Source of the DNA: JAOUEA01 sp040882605
Lineage (GTDB): Bacteria > Actinomycetota > UBA4738 > HRBIN12
Direction: 5' to 3'
DNA length: 64,000 nt
NCBI GenBank assembly: GCA_040882605.1
Contig: JBBEAY010000067.1
Location: 3,922-67,921, forward strand
Shown: positions 1 through 6,860 of the stretch, piece after piece
Layout of the letters: the number at the start of each line of letters is the position of its first letter
Numbering within the stretch: position 1 is the stretch's first letter
Notes under the pieces: model-generated
Database searches by the model: none
Seen by the model: only the letters and a program-made list of their open reading frames with translations
Told to the model about the DNA's origin: nothing
Program-made: the position numbers and the translations under genes

Positions 1-1
1 C

Positions 2-778
2 GACCGGCTGCACCACTGCTTCTGGCAGTTCTACGACCCGAGGCATCCGCTGTACGAGGCCGGCAACAAGTACGAGTCCGTGTTCCACGACTACTACCGG
101 TTCCTCGACAAGGAGATCGGCACGATCCTCGAGGTGCTGCCCGAAGACGTGATCACGATCGCGATGAGCGATCACGGCGCCCGTCCGATGATGGGCGGGC
201 TCTGCTTCAACGACTGGCTCATCCAGGAGGGCTACCTGGTCCTCAGAGACCCGGTGCGGGAGATCACGCCGATCGCGAAGGCCGACATCGACTGGGGCCG
301 CACGGTGGCGTGGGGCGATGGCGGATACTACGGGCGCTGCTTCCTGAACGTGAAGGGCCGTGAGCCGAAGGGCATCGTCGAGCCCGCGCGCTACGAGGGG
401 TTGCGCAACGAGATCATCACGAAGCTCGAGGCCCTGCCGGGGCCCGACGGTCTGCCCATGGGCACCAAGGTGCACAAGCCCCAGGACGTCTACCCCGAGG
501 TGCGTGGAGTGGCCCCCGACCTGATCGTGTACTTCGGCGACCTCGACTGGCGCTCCGTGGGCGCCATCGGCAACCCCAGCATCTACACGTTCGAGAACGA
601 CACGGGCACCGACGGCGCCAACCACGATCGCACCGCGTTCTTCTCCATGGTCAACCTGCCTGGTCAGGCGAGGGGACGCGTCGAAGGCATGAACCTGGTC
701 GACGTGGGTCCGTCGGTGCTGTCCCTTTACGACATCGAGGCGCCTGTCGGCGCCGCCGGAAGGAGCTTCCTGCAGTGA
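2..778 (+). CDS. Alkaline-phosphatase-superfamily phosphodiesterase (5' partial)
   Basis: The frame is open from the first bases, so the start lies outside the window; 258 codons are visible. The first residues read DRLHHCFW, and a DHG metal-binding motif (nt 170-178, in MSDHGARP) and a C-terminal NHDR motif are the two-metal ligands expected of type I phosphodiesterase/nucleotide pyrophosphatase members of the alkaline phosphatase superfamily. The substrate cannot be read from sequence. The stop overlaps the GTG of the APS kinase gene (GTGA), so the two are probably translated together, which hints at a role in sulfate or nucleotide-sulfate metabolism, but that is inference. Confidence 0.8.
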   Translation, partial: DRLHHCFWQFYDPRHPLYEAGNKYESVFHDYYRFLDKEIGTILEVLPEDVITIAMSDHGARPMMGGLCFNDWLIQEGYLVLRDPVREITPIAKADIDWGRTVAWGDGGYYGRCFLNVKGREPKGIVEPARYEGLRNEIITKLEALPGPDGLPMGTKVHKPQDVYPEVRGVAPDLIVYFGDLDWRSVGAIGNPSIYTFENDTGTDGANHDRTAFFSMVNLPGQARGRVEGMNLVDVGPSVLSLYDIEAPVGAAGRSFLQ

Positions 779-1422
779 GCGAACAGCCGCAGTCTGAGCA
801 ACATGGTTTCACCGTCTGGTTCACGGGCCTTTCAGGTTCGGGGAAGTCGACGATCGCTGAGATGCTGTTCCACGAGCTGCGTGCGCGTGGCCTGAAGACC
901 GAGATCCTCGATGGCGACGAGGTTCGCAAGAACCTCTCCAAGGGCCTCGGTTTCTCGAAAGAAGACCGCGACACGAACATCATGCGCATCGGCTTCGTCG
1001 CGAACCTGCTGACCCGCAATGGCGTCGCGACCATCTGCTGTCCGATCAGCCCCTACAAGGAAACGCGCGACGCCTGTCGCGAGCAGATCGGCGAGTTCGT
1101 CGAGGTCTACGTGCACGCCACGGTCGAGGAGATCGCGGCGCACCGCGACCCGAAGGGTCTGTACAGGAAGGCGCTCGCCGGCGAGATCACAGGCTTCACC
1201 GGCGTGGATCCTGAGGCCCCCTACGAGGCGCCCGAGGATCCGGAGATCCGGGTCGACACGCTGTCACAGAGCCCCGACGAGTCACTGCAGCTCGTGCTGA
1301 CCCGCCTCAAGGAGCTGGGTCGCATCGACGACGACACGGTGCTCGTCACCGGTGATCGGGACCACTCGGGCATGACCGATCTGCGAGTCAGCGAGGCAGG
1401 CACAGTCGTCAAGGAGCACTGA
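775..1422 (+). CDS. cysC: Adenylylsulfate (APS) kinase
   Basis: 215 aa, about the normal family length with a short C-terminal extension. It phosphorylates APS with ATP to give PAPS in the cytoplasm. A P-loop GLSGSGKST is at residues 18-26, followed by the family segments LDGDEVR and LGFSKEDRDTNI, and the ISPY segment that follows the ATP-site strand. GTG start overlaps the upstream stop; AGGAG at 761-765 is well placed. No ATP sulfurylase is next to it, so PAPS could serve sulfotransfer rather than reduction. Confidence 0.92.
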   Translation: MSEQPQSEQHGFTVWFTGLSGSGKSTIAEMLFHELRARGLKTEILDGDEVRKNLSKGLGFSKEDRDTNIMRIGFVANLLTRNGVATICCPISPYKETRDACREQIGEFVEVYVHATVEEIAAHRDPKGLYRKALAGEITGFTGVDPEAPYEAPEDPEIRVDTLSQSPDESLQLVLTRLKELGRIDDDTVLVTGDRDHSGMTDLRVSEAGTVVKEH

Positions 1423-1438
1423 CACGTACGACGCGATC

Positions 1439-2776
1439 GTGTGCGGCGGTGGCACCGCGGGTACCGTTGTCGCCGCGCGACTAGTCGAAGCCGGTCGCCG
1501 GGTGCTGCTGCTCGAGGCCGGCCCCGACCACGGTGCGTTCGCGGAAGGTCGTTGGCCGGCAGAGCTGCTGGACGCGCGCACCCTTCCATTCACGCACGAC
1601 TGGGGCTACACGTCCGGCCACGAGCTGCCGGGTCGCTCGCTCAACTACGAGCGGGCCCGCGTCATCGGCGGATGCTCGGCGCACAACGGATGCACCGTGT
1701 CGTGGGGGCATCGCGCCGACTACGACGGCTGGGCCGCGCTCGGGCTCGACGGGTGGGCCGGCGACGACCTGCTGCCGCTGTTCCGCGAGACCTCGTCGCG
1801 TCTGCGCGTGCGGCGGTTCGCCGACGACGAGATCGCGCCGTTCCACGGCGCGTTCATCGAAGCCGGCATCGCGATGGATCTGCCGGAGCTCGTCATCAGC
1901 GCCGACACGCTCGTCGATCGGGTGCTCGTCGAGAACGGTCGTGCGGTGGGAGTGGCCGCCCACGGGCCCGAAGGAGTGTTCGAGGCTCGGGCCGATCTGG
2001 TGATCGTGGCTGGCGGCGCCTATGGATCGCCAGCGATCTTGCTGCGTAGTGGGATCGGCCCTTCCGATGAGCTCCGTGAGCTCGGAGTCGAGGTGATCGA
2101 GGATCTGCCCGTCGGGCGCAACCTGCACGATCAGCCGAGCTTCGAGTTGCTCTTCGCACCGAGCGACGAGCTCAAGCGGCGCACGACGGAGTTCGAAGCC
2201 ACCGGGCGCACCGTGCCCGACGAGCAGGGGTTCGCCAAGGGCGAGAGCGGCCGGGCGCAGGCTGCCGGCGAGCCGTTCGACCTGCACGTCTTCCCTGAGA
2301 TCTCGCTCGACGGGCGGCTCGGTGTATCCGTCGCCCTGCTCACGCCTCGAAGCCGCGGGGCGCTCACCCTGGGCGGTCTCGACCCCGGCACTGCCCCGAG
2401 GCTCGACCACGCCTATCTGAGCGACCCCGACGGGCACGATATCGAGGCCCTGCTCGACGGGATCGAGCTGGGCCGCACGTTCGCCTCGACCGAACCGTTC
2501 GCCTCCATGCTCGACCGTGAGCTCGAGCCCGGTCCGGCCGCGCCCGCGCGCCATGATCTGCGCGAGGCGGTGCGCGCCGGGGCGATCCACTACTGGCACC
2601 CGGTCGGCACGTGCGCGATGGGCGCCGTGACCGACCGGTTCGGGCACGTGCTCGGCGTCGACGGCCTGGTCGTCGCAGACGCATCGGTCATGCCGGCGGC
2701 GCCGCGCGCCACGACGAACGTGCCGACCGTGGTCGTCGCGGAGCGGATCATCGGCGCCCTGACCGGGGCGGCCTGA
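1439..2776 (+). CDS. GMC-family FAD-dependent oxidoreductase
   Basis: 445 aa from GTG at 1439. FAD-binding GGGTAGTVVAARL opens the protein, LLEAGPDHG follows, NYERARVIGG is the GMC signature 1 region, and the C-terminus has HYWHPVGTCAMG with the catalytic His and the closing VADASVMP...RATTNVPTVVVAERI. The usual oxidised substrates are alcohols or sugars; not predictable here. It is 60-100 aa shorter than typical members, mostly in the middle substrate domain. The reading frame codes a plausible N-terminus (TYDAIV) upstream of 1439 but has no start codon there; cysC ends at 1422, so coupling is likely. Confidence 0.85.
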   Translation: MCGGGTAGTVVAARLVEAGRRVLLLEAGPDHGAFAEGRWPAELLDARTLPFTHDWGYTSGHELPGRSLNYERARVIGGCSAHNGCTVSWGHRADYDGWAALGLDGWAGDDLLPLFRETSSRLRVRRFADDEIAPFHGAFIEAGIAMDLPELVISADTLVDRVLVENGRAVGVAAHGPEGVFEARADLVIVAGGAYGSPAILLRSGIGPSDELRELGVEVIEDLPVGRNLHDQPSFELLFAPSDELKRRTTEFEATGRTVPDEQGFAKGESGRAQAAGEPFDLHVFPEISLDGRLGVSVALLTPRSRGALTLGGLDPGTAPRLDHAYLSDPDGHDIEALLDGIELGRTFASTEPFASMLDRELEPGPAAPARHDLREAVRAGAIHYWHPVGTCAMGAVTDRFGHVLGVDGLVVADASVMPAAPRATTNVPTVVVAERIIGALTGAA

Positions 2777-2786
2777 AGGCGTCTGC

Positions 2787-2792
2787 TACCCT
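2787..2792 (+). promoter_or_regulatory. -10 box TACCCT of guaB3 leader
   Basis: TACCCT ends 6 nt before an ATG at 2799 that is immediately followed by TAG, the same geometry as the leaderless promoters elsewhere in the window. The guaB3 start is 76 nt further on. Confidence 0.5.
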
Positions 2793-2798
2793 GCTGCC

Positions 2799-2836
2799 AT
2801 GTAGGGAGTGACGCCCATCGGGACACCGGTGGGCGT
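2799..2836 (+). promoter_or_regulatory. Start-stop element ATG-TAG and hairpin in guaB3 leader
   Basis: ATGTAG at 2799-2804 sits where a leaderless transcript would begin. A hairpin follows with 7-bp arms ACGCCCA (2811-2817) and TGGGCGT (2830-2836) around a 12-nt loop. The guaB3 ATG at 2875 has its own weak GGGTGGGAG. A regulatory role in purine control is inference only. Confidence 0.4.
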
Positions 2837-2874
2837 TCTGCGTTTGCGGGCCGAGGCAGGGGTGGGAGCGAGTC

Positions 2875-4035
2875 ATGGAGTTCGAGATCGGCATCGGCAA
2901 GACGGCCAGGCGGGCGTACGCGTTCGACGAGGTCGCGATCGTTCCGTCGAGGCGCACGCGCGACCCCGAGGACGTGAGCATCGAGTGGGAGATCGACGCG
3001 TACACGTTCCCGCTTCCGATGATGGCGAGCGCGATGGACGCCGCGGTCTCGCCGGCGACCGCCGTCGCGATCGGCAGGCTCGGCGGGCTCGCGTGCCTGA
3101 ACCTCGAGGGCCTCTGGACCCGGTACGAGGATCCAGAACCGATCTACGAGGAGATCGCCTCGCTGCCAGACGAGAAGGCCACGCGGCGCATGCAGGAGCT
3201 CTACGCCGAGCCGATCAAGGAAGACCTGATAGGCCGCCGCATCGAGGAGATCAAGGAGGGAGGCGTCACGACGAGCGCGTCGATCACGCCGCAGAGGGTG
3301 GAGCGCTACGCGAAGCTCGTGCTGGACGCCGGCCTCGACATCTTGGTGATCCAGGGAACGGTCGTCTCGGGTGAGCACGTATCGAGCCAGCAGGAGCCGC
3401 TCAACCTGAAGGAGTTCATCCCGGCGTTCGACATCCCGGTGATCGTCGGTGGCTGCGCCTCGTACGCGACCGCGCTGCACCTGATGCGCACTGGCGCGGT
3501 CGGTGTGCTCGTGGGTGTCGGCCCCGGCAACGCCTGTACGAGCAGGGGTGTGCTGGGGGTGGGTGTGCCGCAGGCGACCGCGATCGCCGACGCGGCGGCA
3601 GCGCGCCGTGAGCACCAGCACGAGACCGGCCGGTACTGCCACGTGATCGCCGATGGCGGCATGCGCACCGGGGGCGACATCGCCAAAGCGATCGCGTGTG
3701 GCGCCGACGCCGTGATGATCGGCTCGCCGATGACGCGCGCTTACGAGGCGCCCGGCCGTGGGTACCACTGGGGCATGGCCACGTTCCATCCGACCCTGCC
3801 GCGCGGGGCGCGCGTGCAGACACAACAGGTGGCGTCGATCGAAGAGATCCTCACCGGGCCGGCGCATGAGAACGACGGCACGTTCAACCTGTTCGGCGCC
3901 CTCGCGACCTCGATGGCGACCACGGGCTTTCAGACGATCAAGGAGTTCCAGAAGGCCGAGCTCGTGATCGCCCCGTCGATCAAGACCGAGGGCAAGATCT
4001 ATCAGACGCAACAGCGCGTGGGCATGGGGCACTGA
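2875..4035 (+). CDS. guaB3: GuaB3-family IMP dehydrogenase-related protein
   Basis: 386 aa, TIM-barrel without CBS domains, the length expected for the actinobacterial GuaB3 family rather than full GuaB (~500 aa). The catalytic loop is present as GPGNACTSR with its cysteine, followed by GVGVPQATA, and the phosphate-binding IADGGMRTGGDIAKA and MIGSPM segments. Members of the broader family oxidise IMP to XMP with NAD+; whether this one does so is not certain. It lies 5 nt before guaA, which uses XMP, so an operon for GMP synthesis is likely. Confidence 0.85.
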   Translation: MEFEIGIGKTARRAYAFDEVAIVPSRRTRDPEDVSIEWEIDAYTFPLPMMASAMDAAVSPATAVAIGRLGGLACLNLEGLWTRYEDPEPIYEEIASLPDEKATRRMQELYAEPIKEDLIGRRIEEIKEGGVTTSASITPQRVERYAKLVLDAGLDILVIQGTVVSGEHVSSQQEPLNLKEFIPAFDIPVIVGGCASYATALHLMRTGAVGVLVGVGPGNACTSRGVLGVGVPQATAIADAAAARREHQHETGRYCHVIADGGMRTGGDIAKAIACGADAVMIGSPMTRAYEAPGRGYHWGMATFHPTLPRGARVQTQQVASIEEILTGPAHENDGTFNLFGALATSMATTGFQTIKEFQKAELVIAPSIKTEGKIYQTQQRVGMGH

Positions 4036-4040
4036 GCCTC

Positions 4041-5588
4041 TTGGCGTCTGACCCGCGGCCAGTACTCGTCGTTGACCTGGGGGCGCAGTACGCACAGCTC
4101 ATCGCGCGGCGTGTGCGAGAGGCGCATGTCTACTCCGAGATCGTGGCGCACGACGTCACGGCTGACGAGCTGCGAGCTCGGCGGCCCGCCGGCATCATCC
4201 TGAGCGGCGGCCCTGCGAGCGTGAACGAGGAAGGCGCGCCGCGGGTCGACCCGGGGCTGTTCGAGCTCGGCGTGCCGGTGCTCGGCATCTGCTACGGCCA
4301 CCAGCTCATGGCGCAGGCACTCGGGGGCGAGGTCGCGGCGACGGGCCAGCGCGAGTACGGCGCGACGTCGTTGTCGCTGGACGAGCGAGGCCCCGGCGTG
4401 CTGCTGCAGGACTTCCCCGGTCGAGACACGGTCTGGATGTCGCACGGCGATGCGGTCACGCGCGAGCCCGCCGGGTTCCGGGTCACCGGGTCGACCGACC
4501 AGATCCCGATCGCCGCCATGGAAGACGCATCGCGCGGGCTCTACGCCGTGCAGTTCCACCCCGAGGTCTCGCACACGTCGCATGGCCAAGATGTGATGAA
4601 GCGCTTCCTGTACGACGGGTGTGACCTGCTTCCTGACTGGACGCCGACGAACATCATCGATGATCAGGTGGCGCGCATCCGTGGGCAGGTGGGCGACTCC
4701 CAGGCGCTGTGTGCGCTGAGCGGGGGAGTGGATTCCGCCGTCGCAGCACTACTCGTGCACCGCGCGGTCGGCGCTCAGCTCACGTGCGTGTTCGTCGACC
4801 ACGGGCTGAACCGCGAGGGCGAGCCCGATCAGGTCGAGGAAGCGTTCGAGAGGCACTTCCAAGTGCCTCTCGTACACGTGAAGGCGGCAGATCGGTTCCT
4901 GGCGCGGCTGGCGGGCGTGACCGACCCCGAGGTGAAGCGGAAGACGATCGGTGAGGAGTTCATCCGTGTCTTCGAGGAAGTCGCGCGCGAGGTCTCTGGG
5001 GCCAGGTTCCTCGTACAGGGCACGCTCTATCCCGATGTGATCGAGTCGGGTTCGAAGACCGCCGCCAACATCAAGAGCCATCACAACGTGGGCGGTCTTC
5101 CCGACGACATGACGTTCGAGCTCGTGGAACCGCTGCGCGACCTGTTCAAAGACGAGGTTCGTGCGGTCGGCGTGGAGTTGGGACTTCCCGAGGAGATCGT
5201 GCAGCGGCAGCCGTTCCCGGGGCCGGGGCTCGCGGTGCGCATCGTTGGCGAGGTGAACGCGGAGAATCTTCAGAAGGTGCGTGGCGCCGATGCCGTGGTG
5301 CGAGAGGAGATCAAGCGGGCGGGGCTGGATCGCGAGACCTGGCAGGCGTTCTGCGTGTTGTTGGCCGACGTGCAGAGCGTTGGGGTCATGGGCGACGGCC
5401 GCACATACGAGAATCCCGTGATCGTGCGGGCGGTCACGAGTGAGGATGCGATGACGGCCGACTGGGCGCGGCTGCCCGACGATGTGCTGGACCGCATCGC
5501 ATCGCGGATCGTGCGGGAGGTGCCCGGCGTGAACCGGGTGGCGTACGACATCACGTCGAAGCCCCCCGGTACGATCGAGTGGGAGTAG
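4041..5588 (+). CDS. guaA: GMP synthase (glutamine-hydrolysing)
   Basis: 515 aa, full length. N-terminal glutamine amidotransferase (residues ~5-195) has the nucleophile cysteine in GICYGHQLM and the His/Glu pair in VQFHPEVSHT. The ATP pyrophosphatase domain follows with P-loop LSGGVDSAVAA (~residue 228) and the dimerisation domain ends with the family tail DITSKPPGTIEWE. It converts XMP to GMP. TTG at 4041 is used because no other start is available between the guaB3 stop and the conserved VLVVDLGAQYAQ. Confidence 0.95.
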   Translation: MASDPRPVLVVDLGAQYAQLIARRVREAHVYSEIVAHDVTADELRARRPAGIILSGGPASVNEEGAPRVDPGLFELGVPVLGICYGHQLMAQALGGEVAATGQREYGATSLSLDERGPGVLLQDFPGRDTVWMSHGDAVTREPAGFRVTGSTDQIPIAAMEDASRGLYAVQFHPEVSHTSHGQDVMKRFLYDGCDLLPDWTPTNIIDDQVARIRGQVGDSQALCALSGGVDSAVAALLVHRAVGAQLTCVFVDHGLNREGEPDQVEEAFERHFQVPLVHVKAADRFLARLAGVTDPEVKRKTIGEEFIRVFEEVAREVSGARFLVQGTLYPDVIESGSKTAANIKSHHNVGGLPDDMTFELVEPLRDLFKDEVRAVGVELGLPEEIVQRQPFPGPGLAVRIVGEVNAENLQKVRGADAVVREEIKRAGLDRETWQAFCVLLADVQSVGVMGDGRTYENPVIVRAVTSEDAMTADWARLPDDVLDRIASRIVREVPGVNRVAYDITSKPPGTIEWE

Positions 5589-5667
5589 ACCCGTTCGCTG
5601 GTCTAGACGGCGCGGCGGTGTCGGTGGCGGTCCGTAACGTCAGCGAGTGGACGGCGACCGCGGGACT

Positions 5668-5673
5668 TACCAT
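5668..5673 (+). promoter_or_regulatory. Putative -10 TACCAT upstream of the HTH gene
   Basis: TACCAT ends 7 nt before the first 18-bp palindrome, which places the expected transcription start inside that palindrome. Confidence 0.35.
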
Positions 5674-5680
5674 GAACCGT

Positions 5681-5698
5681 GACACCGGTAGTGGTGTC
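5681..5698. promoter_or_regulatory. 18-bp palindromic operator-like site, copy 1
   Basis: GACACCGGTAGTGGTGTC: GACACC/GGTGTC arms around a 6-bp centre. A second copy with one difference is exactly 50 bp downstream. Position near the -10 box and start of an HTH gene suggests autoregulation. Confidence 0.55.
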
Positions 5699-5730
5699 GA
5701 TCAGGGTCAGCTCGCGCCCGGGTCGTCTTC

Positions 5731-5748
5731 GACACCGATAGTGGTGTC
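5731..5748. promoter_or_regulatory. 18-bp palindromic operator-like site, copy 2
   Basis: GACACCGATAGTGGTGTC, identical to copy 1 except one base. It contains the in-frame GTG codons at 5741 and 5744, which are possible starts of the HTH protein. Confidence 0.55.
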
Positions 5749-6175
5749 ACAGCCGAACAGGAATGCGACCCTCACGGCACGAGGGCTCCCGGACTTCACG
5801 GCGTTGCTCGATGCGGAGATCGCCGCTGCTGCGGCTGCTCAAGCTTCGAGCGCCGGCCGACCATCGCCTCTGGGGGTGGGCGAGCTGATCCTCTCAGCCC
5901 GTGAGCTGACCGGGTTGTCACAGCGAGCCCTCGCATCCCGGGTCGGCACGTCGCAGGCGGCGGTCACCGCGATGGAGACCGGCAATCGCGTGCCCACCGT
6001 ACGAACGCTCATGCGTGTCGCGGCGGGTGCAGGGCTCGAGCTGGTCGTAGGGCTGAGGCGCCCGGGAGCGGCCGCGCCGGTCGCCCTAGGGGCCGCTGAT
6101 CGCCAACGCCGACGATGGTCTCGCGGACTACATCCTGCTCGCGGCGCCGTCGCTGTTCGAGGGTCCGCCCGGGCA

Positions 6176-6802
6176 CTAGCTGGAAACGCGGCGGGCGGTC
6201 ACGATCAGCCGCTCGCTGCTCGAGTACTTCGGGTTGCACGTGGTCAGCACGAGGGTCGGGTGCGGGGTCTGCACGAGCACGCGACCCGAGCCCCCCGAGG
6301 GGATCACGAACACCTCGTCGACCTCGTAGCGATACGTGCCATACCTGGTGCGAACCGTGATCGCATCGCCGGCTGCAAGCTGGTCGAGGTCGAAGAACGG
6401 GGCCTGGTAGGTCGTTCGGTGCCCGGCGACGCCGACCCGGCCCGTGTCGTCCCAGGGGTCGGCGGTGTCGGGGTAGTGGCCCGGACCGTCCTTCAGGTCC
6501 TCGTAGCTGGTGCCTTGCACCACCATGAAGTTCACCTCGATCGCCGGTATCTCGAGCTGCGCGTAGGCGTCTCCGAGCGGCACCCGGTCGGGAGCGGTCG
6601 AGGGATCCGCCGGCTCGCCCTGGACATCCCGCTGGAACTCCGTTCGCAGGCGATCCTGGGCCTGGGCGGTGTGCAGGCCCGTGCCCCAGAGCGACCAGCC
6701 GACATAGCCGGCGAATCCGGCCGCGGCCATCAGGCACGCCATGCCGAACCAGTGCACGATCGTGCGCCAACCTCCGCGCGCATCCCGCCGTTCGGCTGCC
6801 AT
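6176..6802 (-). CDS. Class D/E-type sortase
   Basis: 208 aa from ATG 6802, preceded by a leaderless -10. One N-terminal membrane helix (residues ~12-38, ending WSLWGTG) then an extracytoplasmic sortase barrel. The catalytic triad is visible: His in VAGHRTTY, Cys in VLTTCNPKY and Arg in SSSERLIV. Sortases cleave LPxTG-type signals and link proteins to the cell wall or to each other; no substrate gene is adjacent. It is convergent with the HTH gene (stops overlap) and divergent from uvrD. Confidence 0.88.
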   Translation of the reverse strand: MAAERRDARGGWRTIVHWFGMACLMAAAGFAGYVGWSLWGTGLHTAQAQDRLRTEFQRDVQGEPADPSTAPDRVPLGDAYAQLEIPAIEVNFMVVQGTSYEDLKDGPGHYPDTADPWDDTGRVGVAGHRTTYQAPFFDLDQLAAGDAITVRTRYGTYRYEVDEVFVIPSGGSGRVLVQTPHPTLVLTTCNPKYSSSERLIVTARRVSS

Positions 6803-6808
6803 GACGCA

Positions 6809-6814
6809 ACGGTA
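6809..6814 (-). promoter_or_regulatory. Leaderless -10 TACCGT of the sortase gene
   Basis: Read on the minus strand, TACCGT is followed by 6 nt and ATG; there is no Shine-Dalgarno sequence. Confidence 0.55.
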
Positions 6815-6847
6815 CCGCCACGCCAGCTCTGCGTCGCCCATGCCACC

Positions 6848-6853
6848 TACACT
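6848..6853 (+). promoter_or_regulatory. Leaderless -10 TACACT of uvrD
   Basis: TACACT, 7 nt, then GTG 6861, which begins the conserved NAVSPLLEGLNDIQ. This decides the start against more upstream ATG codons. Confidence 0.55.
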
Positions 6854-6860
6854 TGCCTCC

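Larger units (their letters stand above)
5672..6179 (+). pseudogene. XRE-type HTH regulator, apparent single-base frameshift near its 3' end
   Basis: The frame from ATG 5672 (or GTG 5741/5744) encodes an XRE helix-turn-helix: LILSARELTGLSQRALASRV, then GTSQAAVTAMETG and PTVRTLMRVAAGAG. After about codon 138 the frame turns into non-protein-like Arg-rich sequence and stays open antisense to the next genes. Skipping one G in the run GGGG at 6089-6092 gives a credible C-terminus, VALGPLIANADDG then LADYILLAAPSLFEGPPGH, stopping at 6177-6179, where it meets the convergent sortase gene. So either a real +1 frameshift or an assembly indel. HTH proteins of this type often serve as antitoxins; no toxin partner is visible. 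Confidence 0.6.
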
